Below, piece after piece: positions 9,164-18,347 of a stretch of 64,000 nucleotides of DNA (the first letter of the stretch is position 1; each line of letters begins with the position of its first letter). The position numbers were made by a program, and so were the translations under genes. The notes beneath the pieces were generated by a model that had not been told where the DNA came from, searched no databases, and was given only the letters and a program-made list of their open reading frames with translations. Location: contig NZ_JAAONY010000002.1 of the NCBI RefSeq assembly GCF_011602085.1, forward strand, positions 1,116,001 to 1,180,000, written 5' to 3'. The DNA comes from Pseudoteredinibacter isoporae (GTDB lineage Bacteria; Pseudomonadota; Gammaproteobacteria; Pseudomonadales; Cellvibrionaceae).

Positions 9164-9946
9164 TCAGTTAAAGCTTGAGAAATCCGGCTCGCGCTTTTCA
9201 AAGAAGGCCGTAACGGCTTCCATAAACTCCTTGCCCTGCAAGCCTTTTCCGAACAGTACCATTTCTTCATCCATCACATCGGCACCTTCCTGTCGACGCG
9301 GGCCACGCAACAATTGCTTGGTACCCCGAACGGCCGCCGGTGGCTGCTTGGCCAACTTCTCCGCTTTTTCCCGCACTAGTGACAGCAATTGATCGGAACT
9401 CACCACTTCATTCACCAGGCCGCACTCTTTTGCCGTCTGTGCATCAAAGGGCTCACCAAACAACAACAGTTCCGACGCTTTCACGTGACCACAAATACGC
9501 GGCAGGATGTAGCTGGATGCATACTCAGGCACCAACCCCAGTTTTACAAAAGGCATTTGCAAGCGCGCAGAATCGGCAACATAAACCAGATCACAATGCA
9601 GCAGCATTGTGGTACCAATGCCCACAGCGTCACCATCTACCGCAGCCAGAACCGGCTTCGGGAAGTTGTACAGATTGCGCATAAAGGTCGCCACCGGGCT
9701 GTCGTTACCCTGTGGTGGGTTTTTCATGAAATCTTCCAGATCGTTACCACTGGTGAAGCAATCGGCTTCACCACGCAAAACGATATTGCGAATTTCATCG
9801 TTTTCAGCGGCATCGCTAATCGCATCCGCCATGGCGGTGTACATGGCCATGGTCAGCGCATTCTTGCGCTTGGGGCGATCCATAACGATGTGGAGGCTGC
9901 GTCCTTCCAGCTTGATTTGAATATCGTCTGTCATCATCGGCTCCAT
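9164..9946 (-). CDS. Enoyl-CoA hydratase/isomerase family protein
   Basis: A 260-residue crotonase-fold protein. The CoA-binding and oxyanion-hole segments are FTSGNDLEDF and DGDAVGIGTTMLLHCDLVY, followed by FVKLGLVPEYASSYILPRI. The PEYASSYILPR segment resembles enoyl-CoA delta-isomerase (ECI2/PaaG-like) members, so isomerase activity is possible. The reaction cannot be settled from sequence. It is monocistronic between a strong terminator and the marR control region. The start could also be the Met at residue 4 or 5. Confidence 0.85.
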   Translation of the reverse strand: MEPMMTDDIQIKLEGRSLHIVMDRPKRKNALTMAMYTAMADAISDAAENDEIRNIVLRGEADCFTSGNDLEDFMKNPPQGNDSPVATFMRNLYNFPKPVLAAVDGDAVGIGTTMLLHCDLVYVADSARLQMPFVKLGLVPEYASSYILPRICGHVKASELLLFGEPFDAQTAKECGLVNEVVSSDQLLSLVREKAEKLAKQPPAAVRGTKQLLRGPRRQEGADVMDEEMVLFGKGLQGKEFMEAVTAFFEKREPDFSSFN

Positions 9947-10069
9947 CTTGTATTAGGTATTCGCACAGATTATACGACCAAGTTTCACCGGAGAAATTGA
10001 CGAAAAAGCGCAAAGCCGTCGACCACAGGCTTTAATTCGACACTTTATACCAGTGTAAAAGACGCACAA

Positions 10070-10091
10070 ATTAGTAACATACATTACTAAT
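10070..10091. promoter_or_regulatory. Palindromic operator upstream of marR-emrAB
   Basis: Perfect inverted repeat ATTAGTAA-N6-TTACTAAT ending 28 bp before the marR start codon. Its length and position fit a dimeric MarR-type repressor site for autoregulation. The palindrome is seen directly; the binding protein is inferred from adjacency. Confidence 0.7.
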
Positions 10092-10119
10092 AATTTTCCC
10101 CTGAAAATCGGAACACCCT

Positions 10120-10587
10120 ATGCAACATCACCAACTCGGAATGGATATTGAGCAGGATGGCGAACAGGAACTCTGCTGGCTGATTAACGATTTAACCCGG
10201 ATCATGACCAATGAATTCAATCGCCGCTTACGGCTGCAAGGCTTTGAGCTGAGCCGTTCGCAGTCGCGCATCCTTATTCGCCTGTCCCGACAGGACGGAC
10301 AGAGCCAAACCGAACTCGCCGAAAGCCTGGGCATGGAAAAGGCTCCGTTAGGCATCATCATCGACAAAATGGAATCCTCAGGCCTGATTGAACGTCGCCC
10401 GGACCCCAAGGACGGTCGCAGGCGCCTGGTGTACGCCACCCCAAAAGCCATAGAGCTGTTGCCCGATATCGACAAGCTCACGGTTGAACTCGCCCAACAA
10501 GCGTTGGAAGGCTTAAGCAAAGTGCGGCGCATGCAACTTTCACAGAACTTAAATCATATGAAGCTGAATATGCTTCGAGACCGCTAA
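10120..10587 (+). CDS. MarR-family transcriptional regulator
   Basis: A 155-residue winged-helix repressor. The DNA-binding region is visible as QTELAESLGMEKAPLGIIID followed by KMESSGLIERRPDPKDGRRR, the typical recognition helix and wing, with dimerisation helices at both ends. It is the first gene of an apparent operon with an EmrA-like adaptor and EmrB-like pump, and a perfect 22-bp palindrome lies just upstream. This layout implies ligand-relieved autorepression of drug efflux, as for MprA/EmrR. The inducer is unknown. Confidence 0.9.
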   Translation: MQHHQLGMDIEQDGEQELCWLINDLTRIMTNEFNRRLRLQGFELSRSQSRILIRLSRQDGQSQTELAESLGMEKAPLGIIIDKMESSGLIERRPDPKDGRRRLVYATPKAIELLPDIDKLTVELAQQALEGLSKVRRMQLSQNLNHMKLNMLRDR

Positions 10588-10610
10588 GGTTGTTAAGAGC
10601 AGAGGTTTTT

Positions 10611-11708
10611 ATGAGCGACAGCAATACATTCAGTCGGGCCAAACGCCCCGCGATGATAGCCGGCCTTCTGATTGCCATTATTTTGGTGGCCAACTGGCTT
10701 TACAAACGAAGCTATACCATTTACCTGGACGATGCCCATATCGCCAGCAATATCGTTTCCCTTTCGAGCCGGGTGCCAGGTTGGATTGTCGAAATGCCCG
10801 CAAGCGGTGGGCAAACCGTTTCCAAAGACACCCTGCTGATACAAATGGATTCCCGCCAGACCGAACTGTCTCTGAAAACCATTGAACTGAAAATTGCCAA
10901 TCAACAATTGGCCATTGAACGAGCACGGGCCAAGCTGCAATTGGTTGGCAGCAATGTCGATAACCAATACGCCGCCAGCGTTGCTGCCGTTGAACGCAGT
11001 CAAGCCACCCTGAAAAAAGCCGCTTCGGTGGTGACCGCCGCCGAATCCAATTTTGAACGTTCAAAAAGCATGTGGCAGAAAAAACTCATCAGCGCCCAGG
11101 TCTGGGAAGATGCTCAGCTGGAGCATTCCAAATCCCGCCACGCCTATGATGAGGCCGAAGCCCAACTGCATGAATTGGAATCGGCCATGTCCCAGGCCAA
11201 AGCTGCATTACAAGAGCGAGAAATTCAAACCAAAACCCTGGGCATTCTTGAACGTGAACTTGAGCTTCTCCATGTCGAAAAACACGATACCGAAATTGCC
11301 CTGAGCGACCGCAAAATTTTCAGCCCGCTGGAAACCGCTGTGATCGATAAAACCTTTGTGCACGCTGGCGAATTCATGCCGGCGGGCCGCCGCCTGCTAA
11401 TGTTGCACGACCCAAACGATATCTGGATTAAAGCCAACATCAAGGAAACCCAGGTACGCCATGTCAGTGTGGGCGACAAGGCAATGGTGTCCGTTGATGC
11501 GTATCCCGACAGGAGTTTCAGTGCGGTGGTTGAACGCATCGACCATGCGACCAGCAGTCAATTCGCCCTGCTGCCCAACCCCAACCCCAGCGGCAACTTC
11601 ACCAAAGTCACCCAGCGTCTTAGCTTGCGACTCGCCATTGAGCAACAAGACGATTTACTGAAACCCGGCATGATGGTCGAAGTAGAAATTGATACCCGTG
11701 ACGAATAA
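10611..11708 (+). CDS. HlyD/EmrA-family periplasmic adaptor subunit
   Basis: A 365-residue membrane fusion protein: one N-terminal membrane segment (MIAGLLIAIILVANWLYK), then biotinyl-lipoyl halves (SRVPGWIVEMPASGGQTV early, FSPLETAVIDKTFVHAGEFM late) flanking a long alpha-helical hairpin, then a beta-barrel ending VEVEIDTRDE. It should link the inner-membrane pump to an outer-membrane channel; no TolC-like gene is next to it. ATG 10611 follows CAGAGG closely, preferred over the upstream TTG. It overlaps the pump gene by 11 bp. Confidence 0.9.
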   Translation: MSDSNTFSRAKRPAMIAGLLIAIILVANWLYKRSYTIYLDDAHIASNIVSLSSRVPGWIVEMPASGGQTVSKDTLLIQMDSRQTELSLKTIELKIANQQLAIERARAKLQLVGSNVDNQYAASVAAVERSQATLKKAASVVTAAESNFERSKSMWQKKLISAQVWEDAQLEHSKSRHAYDEAEAQLHELESAMSQAKAALQEREIQTKTLGILERELELLHVEKHDTEIALSDRKIFSPLETAVIDKTFVHAGEFMPAGRRLLMLHDPNDIWIKANIKETQVRHVSVGDKAMVSVDAYPDRSFSAVVERIDHATSSQFALLPNPNPSGNFTKVTQRLSLRLAIEQQDDLLKPGMMVEVEIDTRDE

Positions 11709-13254
11709 TTCCAGTCAGAGCTTCGAATCACTTTTCTCGCAATTTGGCGAAAACTATCGCTGGTTCGCGGTGCTGACCATTGGCATCGGCGCCATTACCA
11801 CCGCCATGAGCAGCACCAGCGTCAACGTCGCCATTCCCCCCATTATGGGTGCCTTTGGCATTACACAGAGTACGGCTCAATGGATTTCATCGGGCTACCT
11901 TGCGGCTTCTACAATCACAATGTTGATTACCGCCTGGCTGATTGAATCCTGGGGGATTCGTCGTACAGTATTGGGGGCTTTGGCCTTGTTTTCGGCCAGC
12001 TCGATACTCGGCGCCATGAGCAGCAATATCGAACTGCTGATTACCTCGCGCATTATTCAAGGTGCGGCCAGCGGCATTTTTATGCCTTTGGCCACCTACG
12101 TCATGAGTCGGGTTTTTCCGCCGGAAAAACAGGGTACTGCCATGGGTTTGTTCGGCATTATTGTGGTGATGGCCCCCGCACTTGGTCCTTACCTCGGTGG
12201 GCTACTGGTTGATGCATTTAACTGGCGCATGGCCTTTTTACTGCCATTGCCGATGGCCATTGTTGGTGCCCTGCTCACACTTCAGTTTATGCCCGAACGG
12301 GAACAGAGCGGGCCTCGCGCCCGTCTTGATTTGTTTGCCCTGAGCACCTTGAGCGCCGGCATTTTTATTTTATTGTTGGCCCTGAGTAAAGGGCAAAGCA
12401 AGGGCTGGACCTCGGATTACTCCTTGATTTGCTACACGCTTTTTGTGCTGTGCAGTGTCGCGTTTATTCGTAGGCAGAAGCAGGCCAGTAAGCCTTTGCT
12501 GGATCTCAGCCTGTTCAGTCACAAAGGCTTTATACCCGCCGCTATCGTTGCTGCGGTGTTCGGTGCAGGCTTGTACAGCAGCTTTTATCTGGCACCGCTG
12601 TTTTTGCAGAACATTCAGGGCTTGAGTGCAACCGACGCCGGTCTGGTCTTGTTACCAGGCGGCATTATGCTGGGTATTTCCCTGCCCATTGCCGGACGAC
12701 TCGCTGACAAAATTTCACCGCGTTTTCTAATTGCGGCGGGTATCTTTCTGTTTGCGTATTCCTGTTGGCTAACGGCTGCGGCTGATTTCCGAACACCGTT
12801 TATTATTTTCACCTGGTGGGTAATCATCGGCCGCATTGGAATGGGCTTTATAATGCCGCCTCTCACGGTGGCCTCATTTAAACACTTGCCAATGGAAAAG
12901 CTCAGCCAGGGTTCGGGGGCCAGTAATTTTATTCGACAATTTGGTGGGGCTTTGGGAGTAAATCTCTGCGCGATTTATTTGGAACGCCGCAGCAGCTTCC
13001 ATATGGCACACATTCTGTCGGAACAGAACGAAGGCAATCAACAATCGGTATTTGCTGTACAACAAATCATGCCCTATCTGCAGCAGTTGGGCATCGACTA
13101 TCTTCAACAAATTGAATTGGCTTCGGGCATTATGGGTAAGGAATTCTATCGGCAGGCCGCCACTCTGGCTTTTCAGGACACCTTTGCGCTCAGTGCCCTG
13201 CTGTTTACCTTATTGATTGTGCCGGTGTTCTTTTTGGCCCAGAAACCACGTTAG
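11698..13254 (+). CDS. EmrB/QacA-type DHA2 MFS multidrug exporter
   Basis: A 518-residue transporter with about 14 membrane segments, the DHA2 arrangement. The N-terminal hallmark reads SSTSVNVAIPPIMGAFG then QWISSGYLAA, and motif C is seen in VVMAPALGPYLGGLL. It should export hydrophobic compounds by proton antiport with the adjacent HlyD-type protein. GTG 11698 overlaps the adaptor stop and is preferred over TTG 11689. A small GAGGGT/ACCCTC hairpin follows at 13256. Confidence 0.9.
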   Translation: MTNNSSQSFESLFSQFGENYRWFAVLTIGIGAITTAMSSTSVNVAIPPIMGAFGITQSTAQWISSGYLAASTITMLITAWLIESWGIRRTVLGALALFSASSILGAMSSNIELLITSRIIQGAASGIFMPLATYVMSRVFPPEKQGTAMGLFGIIVVMAPALGPYLGGLLVDAFNWRMAFLLPLPMAIVGALLTLQFMPEREQSGPRARLDLFALSTLSAGIFILLLALSKGQSKGWTSDYSLICYTLFVLCSVAFIRRQKQASKPLLDLSLFSHKGFIPAAIVAAVFGAGLYSSFYLAPLFLQNIQGLSATDAGLVLLPGGIMLGISLPIAGRLADKISPRFLIAAGIFLFAYSCWLTAAADFRTPFIIFTWWVIIGRIGMGFIMPPLTVASFKHLPMEKLSQGSGASNFIRQFGGALGVNLCAIYLERRSSFHMAHILSEQNEGNQQSVFAVQQIMPYLQQLGIDYLQQIELASGIMGKEFYRQAATLAFQDTFALSALLFTLLIVPVFFLAQKPR

Positions 13255-13255
13255 A

Positions 13256-13272
13256 GAGGGTTTCAAACCCTC
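13256..13272. terminator. Small hairpin between convergent emrB-like and lldD-like genes
   Basis: GAGGGT and ACCCTC pair around a 5-base loop in the 32-bp gap between two convergent genes. There is no clear U-run, so termination strength is uncertain. Confidence 0.35.
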
Positions 13273-13286
13273 AGGTGACCCGTATA

Positions 13287-14423
13287 TTAAAACTCGGTAC
13301 CGTCCAGATTATGGTGCCCCATATTGCTGAGTTGGCGCTCTCCACACAGGGCCATGGTGGTATCCATTTCGGCACGCATGATTTCCAGGGTTTTGGTCAC
13401 GCCGGCCTTTCCCATCGCTCCCAGGCCATATAAAAATGGACGACCAATATAGGTGCTTTTTGCCCCTAGACAGATGGCCTTTAAGGCATCCTGCCCACTG
13501 CGGATACCGCTGTCGAACTGAACCTCAATATCATCACCCACCGCCTCAACAATTTCCGGCAACACTCGAATTGAAGATCGCGCACCATCCAGCTGGCGCC
13601 CTCCATGATTGGACACCACCAGTGCATCACCCCCGACATCCACACAACGTTTGGCATCATCGGTATCAAGTACACCTTTTAAAATCAGCGGCCCACCCCA
13701 GCGCTCCTTGATCCAGGCAATATCATCCCAAGAGAGATCGGGATCGAACTGACCGGCAACCCACTCAGACAAAGAACTGTTATCAGCCACACCTTTTACA
13801 TGCCCTTGAATATTACCGAAGCCTTTGTTCTGGCTTTTCGCCATGCCCAAACACCAGCGTGGTTTCGAGATTAATTGAAGGATTTGCTTGGGACCAAAGC
13901 TCCCCAAGCCATTGCGAATATCGTTATGACGCTGGCCAAGAATCTGAAGATCCAGAGTCAACATCAAGGCAGAGCAACCCACAGCCTTGGCACGGTCGAT
14001 CAACTCTCCGACAAAGCCGCGATCACGCATCACATACAACTGAAACCAAAAGGGTTTCGTGGTGGCATCCGCAACCGCTTCCAGAGAGCAGATACTCATG
14101 GTCGATAAAGTAAACGGCACGCCGAACTCTTCCGCGGCTTGAGCCGCGAGAATTTCACCGTCGGCATACTGCATACCACAAAGCCCGGTGGGCGCCAGCG
14201 CAATGGGCATACTCACATCCTGGCCCACCATTTTGCCGGCCAGGCTTCGGTCGCTCATATTGACGGCAACACGCTGACGCAGGTACACCTTATTGAAATC
14301 CGCTTCATTGGCCCGGTAGGTGGACTCAGTCCAGGAACCGGAATCGGCATACTCAAAAAACATTTTAGGCACCCGACGGCGAGCCAGTTCCTTGAGATCA
14401 TTGATTTCAACAACGGTAGTCAT
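13287..14423 (-). CDS. FMN-dependent alpha-hydroxy-acid dehydrogenase (LldD-like)
   Basis: A 378-residue (S)-2-hydroxy-acid dehydrogenase/oxidase of the L-lactate dehydrogenase (cytochrome) family. FMN-barrel motifs include ALAPTGLCGMQYADGE, FQLYVMRDR, the catalytic VSNHGGRQLDGA and FDSGIRSGQDALKA. These support a flavin enzyme oxidising L-lactate or a related 2-hydroxy acid and passing electrons to the quinone pool. ATG 14421-14423 has a GAGG seven bases upstream; the open frame extends 10 codons further without a ribosome site. No lactate permease is adjacent. Confidence 0.88.
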   Translation of the reverse strand: MTTVVEINDLKELARRRVPKMFFEYADSGSWTESTYRANEADFNKVYLRQRVAVNMSDRSLAGKMVGQDVSMPIALAPTGLCGMQYADGEILAAQAAEEFGVPFTLSTMSICSLEAVADATTKPFWFQLYVMRDRGFVGELIDRAKAVGCSALMLTLDLQILGQRHNDIRNGLGSFGPKQILQLISKPRWCLGMAKSQNKGFGNIQGHVKGVADNSSLSEWVAGQFDPDLSWDDIAWIKERWGGPLILKGVLDTDDAKRCVDVGGDALVVSNHGGRQLDGARSSIRVLPEIVEAVGDDIEVQFDSGIRSGQDALKAICLGAKSTYIGRPFLYGLGAMGKAGVTKTLEIMRAEMDTTMALCGERQLSNMGHHNLDGTEF

Positions 14424-14675
14424 AGTAGAGCCTCGAAGCGTATTGTTAGACATTATTCGGCAATAAAGATCATAGCCTAGCGCCGGAGTAAGGAAAATAC
14501 TGTCACTTAGATGACAAGCGCCTCTTCTCTGCGACAGTTTTCACCGATAGCTTGTCGCGCTTGCCAAAACCGATACGGAATTTGAGTTTAAAACTACCGT
14601 GAATCTTTGTTTTATGGCTACAATCGTCGCTTGCTTGAAATGTGTCCAAACCAACAATAAACAGAGACCCCCACT

Positions 14676-15905
14676 ATGCTGCGAACACAAAAAGGCTTTA
14701 GTGTCAGCAAAACCCTGTTCAGTATCCTCACCATTTTGGTGTTAATTGCCCTGTTCTTCCGAACGGAAATTCAGCGTATGCATCACGGCCTCACCCTCTT
14801 TGATGAAGCCAATATTGTCGACAATATGCGGAATTCCAATCAGCACTATTCATCGAGTGATATGAGTGCAGGTGACAAGCACTGGTCTTTGGAAAACGGC
14901 GCAAACCTCAGTCTGCCGGAAAGTTTTGAATACTACGGTGAGAACATCAATAGTAATGAATACCTGCACTACACGCACACGGGCAGCTTACTGGTATTGC
15001 AACAAGGTAAGATTCGGCTGGAGGAATACTTCAGAGGCGAAACCGAAAATGACCGCCACATTTCCTTTTCGGTCGCCAAGTCATTTATTTCCGCGCTATT
15101 CGGCATGGCAGTCTCAGAAGGCAAAATCGATATTGAGAAAAATGCAGATGATTATGTGCCCTCATTAAAAGGCAGTGGCTATGAAGGCGTGCGAATTAAA
15201 GACATTTTGCAAATGTCTTCCGGTGTAAAGTTCAACGAAGACTATGCCGACTTGAACTCCGACATCAATCGTTTTGGCCGAATTCTGGCTTTGGGCGGAA
15301 GCTTTGACGACTTTTCTGCCAGCCTGGAAAACGAGGTTCCAGCGGGCACTCGCCGTCTTTATGTGAGCATCGACACACAGGTTCTGGGCATGATTCTGCG
15401 TGAAGCGACAGGCCGCAGTATCAGCGACTATATGCAGGAAAAACTCTGGCAGCCCATGGGCGCGGAATCCGATGCCTACTGGGTGACCGACAGTCACAAT
15501 ATGGAAATGGCTTTGGGGGGCTTGAATGCTGTTCTCAGAGATTATGGCCGCTTCGGTCAGCTGGCACTGCAAGGCGGCCAGCGCGATGGCCAACAGATCA
15601 TCCCGGCCCAGTGGATGAGCGATTCCCTTCGTACCGATGCGCCCCATTTAAAAGCAAAAGAAGATGAACGCTCCATGGATAACTGGGGCTATGGTTACCA
15701 ATGGTGGCTACCACCGGAAACCGCAGAGCATCCCGGTGTCTTTATGGCCGTTGGAATTTATGACCAATATATCTATATCGACCCCGCCCGCGAGCTGGTT
15801 ATCGTGAAGTTATCTGGAAACCCTTATTACACCGATGATAACTACGATTCCGTTCCAAAAACTCTGGCGCTCTTTCGAGCCATTGCAAGTGCAACCGATA
15901 AATAG
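14676..15905 (+). CDS. Serine hydrolase, beta-lactamase/6-aminohexanoate-dimer-hydrolase-like
   Basis: A 409-residue protein with an N-terminal membrane anchor or uncleaved signal (residues about 12-29) and a class C beta-lactamase fold. The SxxK nucleophile is Ser132-Val-Ala-Lys135 in ISFSVAKSF, the Tyr motif is YVSIDTQVLG, and GGLNAVLRDYGRFGQL is the pattern of the NylB-like (6-aminohexanoate-dimer hydrolase) branch. Activity is probably esterase or amidase on small substrates. It lies alone, ended by a strong terminator at 15951. Confidence 0.82.
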   Translation: MLRTQKGFSVSKTLFSILTILVLIALFFRTEIQRMHHGLTLFDEANIVDNMRNSNQHYSSSDMSAGDKHWSLENGANLSLPESFEYYGENINSNEYLHYTHTGSLLVLQQGKIRLEEYFRGETENDRHISFSVAKSFISALFGMAVSEGKIDIEKNADDYVPSLKGSGYEGVRIKDILQMSSGVKFNEDYADLNSDINRFGRILALGGSFDDFSASLENEVPAGTRRLYVSIDTQVLGMILREATGRSISDYMQEKLWQPMGAESDAYWVTDSHNMEMALGGLNAVLRDYGRFGQLALQGGQRDGQQIIPAQWMSDSLRTDAPHLKAKEDERSMDNWGYGYQWWLPPETAEHPGVFMAVGIYDQYIYIDPARELVIVKLSGNPYYTDDNYDSVPKTLALFRAIASATDK

Positions 15906-15950
15906 TTAAGTCCACGGCAACATAAAATCGCGACCGCTTTATCAAGGCAT

Positions 15951-15980
15951 AAAAAAACCAGCTCTCGGGCTGGTTTTTTT
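15951..15980. terminator. Bidirectional intrinsic terminator
   Basis: ACCAGC and GCTGGT pair around a TCTCGG-type loop, with an A-run before and a T-run after. It serves the plus-strand hydrolase and the converging minus-strand rhlB gene. Confidence 0.9.
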
Positions 15981-16010
15981 ATTTTGCAAAGATTGATTCA
16001 CCAGTCTCGC

Positions 16011-17465
16011 TTATCGGCGGCGCCCACCTGAACGCGAACGCTGCTGGCCTTGCCCCTGATTGGACTGACGTTTTCGAGCAGGTAATGGTGGATGCGCTTC
16101 CAACAAATTTTCCGGTGGAACTTCACACTTCAGCTTATCGCCCAACAGGGTTTCAATGGGCTCAAGACGCAGAGCATCATCTTCACAGGCCAAACTGATT
16201 GAGGTGCCGGATTTACCTGCGCGACCGGTACGACCAATACGGTGAACGTAGTCTTCAGGCTCTTCCGGTAAGGTGTAGTTCACCACATGGCTGATACCAT
16301 CGATATGAATTCCACGACCGGCAACATCGGTAGCGACCAGCACATTTAGCTGGCCACTCTTGAAACCTTCCAGAGTCTTAACACGTTTATTCTGTGGCAC
16401 ATCACCAGACAAAATACCCACCTTAAAACCATGAGCTTCAAGTTTTTCATGCAGGCGGCGACATTGATCCCGACGGTTTGCAAACACGATCAAGCTTTCA
16501 ACATCGTCCTGCTTTAGCACATTGTATAAGAGTGTGTATTTCTCTTCGGTCGCCAGCATATAGACTTTTTGAGTCACCGTTTCGGTGGCAACCGACTCGG
16601 GCTCGATTTCGATCATCACCGGATCGATGGTCCATTGCTCCGCCAGATTCAATACATCCTGGGTAAAGGTGGCCGAAAACAGTAAGGTTTGGCGATGGGT
16701 CTTCTTGGGTGTCTGACGAATAATACGACGCACTTGGGGAATGAAGCCCATATCCAGCATACGGTCGGCTTCATCGATCACCATGATTTCCAATTGATCC
16801 AGATGCACATCGCGGTTTCCGCAAAAATCCAGAAGGCGACCTGGCGTAGCCACCAGAATATCAACGTAGGATTCTTCCAGCCTGCGTTGCTGCTTGCCAT
16901 AATCCATACCGCCGACCAAGGTGTGAACCTGCAAATCGGTGTGTTTGACCAAAGCCTTGGCATCGTCGGCAATCTGCAACACCAGCTCGCGAGTTGGAGC
17001 GATCACCAAAGCACGGGCTTCGCCGGCATAGCGCTCCCCTTCCAGCGGGTTTCGCAAAAGGTCATCGATAATAGTTAGCAGAAAGGCGGCGGTTTTGCCG
17101 GTACCCGTCTGGGCTTTACCCACCACATCGTGGCCATCAAGGCTGTGCGGCAGCGATTGCGCTTGAATCGGAGAGCAGTATTGAAAACCCAAATCGGCAA
17201 TGCCATGCATCAAATCATTGTTCAGATTCAGATCATGGAAGCGGGTTTTTCCTTCTGCAGGCTCAACCTGAAATTGGCTGATATCCCAAGGTGCGGCGGG
17301 CTTTTTCGGCTTGGGCTTACGGCGACGGTTGCGTGATTTCTTGACCTCACCTCCCTTCTCAGCCGGGGCTTTAGCCGCCTTATTGGGGGCTTTTTCCTGC
17401 TTGGGAGCCTTGGTTTTTTCTGCCTCAGGGGCAGCGGATTTACGCTTAAACAACCTGCCGATCAA
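16011..17465 (-). CDS. rhlB: DEAD-box ATP-dependent RNA helicase RhlB
   Basis: A 484-residue DEAD-box helicase of the degradosome type. Motifs in order: Q motif near 97-103, Walker A AQTGTGKT (118-125), [23 protein letters not shown], and C-terminal [13 protein letters not shown]. Residues 1-58 are a lysine/alanine/proline-rich low-complexity extension, and the C terminus is Arg/Gly/Gln-rich, both likely RNA-binding. The start appears to be TTG (17463-17465) with AGGG seven bases upstream; no ATG begins the basic extension. Confidence 0.9.
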   Translation of the reverse strand: MIGRLFKRKSAAPEAEKTKAPKQEKAPNKAAKAPAEKGGEVKKSRNRRRKPKPKKPAAPWDISQFQVEPAEGKTRFHDLNLNNDLMHGIADLGFQYCSPIQAQSLPHSLDGHDVVGKAQTGTGKTAAFLLTIIDDLLRNPLEGERYAGEARALVIAPTRELVLQIADDAKALVKHTDLQVHTLVGGMDYGKQQRRLEESYVDILVATPGRLLDFCGNRDVHLDQLEIMVIDEADRMLDMGFIPQVRRIIRQTPKKTHRQTLLFSATFTQDVLNLAEQWTIDPVMIEIEPESVATETVTQKVYMLATEEKYTLLYNVLKQDDVESLIVFANRRDQCRRLHEKLEAHGFKVGILSGDVPQNKRVKTLEGFKSGQLNVLVATDVAGRGIHIDGISHVVNYTLPEEPEDYVHRIGRTGRAGKSGTSISLACEDDALRLEPIETLLGDKLKCEVPPENLLEAHPPLPARKRQSNQGQGQQRSRSGGRRR

Positions 17466-17604
17466 AATACAGCCCTATTGTGGATAAAATAATCGGCGGA
17501 GTATAACACGACTGTCATTGAATTGTTCCCTTTAGAATTCCCCACAAGGCCCAAGCCCGGTGGAGATAGCACAAGATAAGGGGAAACGAATAAAGAAAAG
17601 GAAA

Positions 17605-17625
17605 TGAGGGCCTGAACGACCCTCA
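17605..17625 (-). terminator. Hairpin at the end of the bufferin operon
   Basis: TGAGGG (17605-17610) and CCCTCA (17620-17625) pair around a 9-base loop just after the DoxX gene. In the minus-strand transcript a U-rich stretch follows, consistent with a moderate terminator. Confidence 0.5.
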
Positions 17626-17637
17626 AAGAGAAGCGTT

Positions 17638-18297
17638 TTACGCCTTAGGCTCAGGGAAAGCCTTGGCCAGATAGTGGTCGGCACTTACATAGCGGCCGCC
17701 ACCGGTGAAGAACAGGCTCAGCAGCATAATAAAGTACGTCGCTGCAAACTCGATACCGTTGTTCAAAATCACAAACCCGCCCTTACCCGTCAACCAGCTG
17801 TAATTCCCATGTTCCTGAAGGATGCCCTTGGCAGCCCCCAAGCGAGAAGCGACTTCTGTGCTGTTTTCCAGGCTTTCTTTTGCCCCAGGGAAACCCACCA
17901 TTTCCAGCACATAAGCAATACTGGTTTCTTGACTGCTGGAAGCAATAGCGAACCAGCCATTGTCCCAATGTGCAGTTACCGCAGCGACCACCATAGTGAC
18001 CATCAAAGGAATCGCAACCAGTCGCGTGGCCAAACCAAACAACAGCGCAAAGCCACCGAAGAATTCCGTGTAAGCGGCCAGATAAGCCATCAACTCGGGT
18101 GCCGGCAATCCCAGCCCCCAATCGGGGTTTGCAAACCAGGAAATGATATCGTCAATATGGTTGATCTTGTGTAGGCCAGCCGTAATAAAAATCGGCGCCA
18201 GGTAAAGGCGCAATAACAGCGCCGGCAAACCATCAGCATGTTGGAATGCATTGACGGTGCGATAATAAAGCGCACTCAAACTCGAGATAGCAGACAT
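17638..18297 (-). CDS. DoxX family membrane protein (BufD-like)
   Basis: A 219-residue inner-membrane protein with about four helices. It begins with a DoxX-type segment ALLLRLYLAPIFITAGLHKI, followed by YTEFFGGFALLFGLATRLVA and a C-terminal helix YFIMLLSLFFTGGGRYVSAD. A soluble-looking insertion (about residues 120-170) separates the third and fourth helices. DoxX proteins accompany many bufferin operons (BufD), with a proposed redox or electron-supply role. It is the last gene of the four-gene operon, 50 bp after the DUF2063 gene. Its specific function is not established. Confidence 0.82.
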   Translation of the reverse strand: MSAISSLSALYYRTVNAFQHADGLPALLLRLYLAPIFITAGLHKINHIDDIISWFANPDWGLGLPAPELMAYLAAYTEFFGGFALLFGLATRLVAIPLMVTMVVAAVTAHWDNGWFAIASSSQETSIAYVLEMVGFPGAKESLENSTEVASRLGAAKGILQEHGNYSWLTGKGGFVILNNGIEFAATYFIMLLSLFFTGGGRYVSADHYLAKAFPEPKA

Positions 18298-18347
18298 GGT
18301 TTATTCTCCTAGTAGCTGTGGTCCAGAGAACTGGCACCTCAGGGATT

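Noticed and set aside
9389-10000. 203-codon plus-strand open frame
   Set aside because: It lies antisense to the enoyl-CoA hydratase gene, has no family resemblance and no ribosome site; the minus-strand gene carries clear crotonase motifs.
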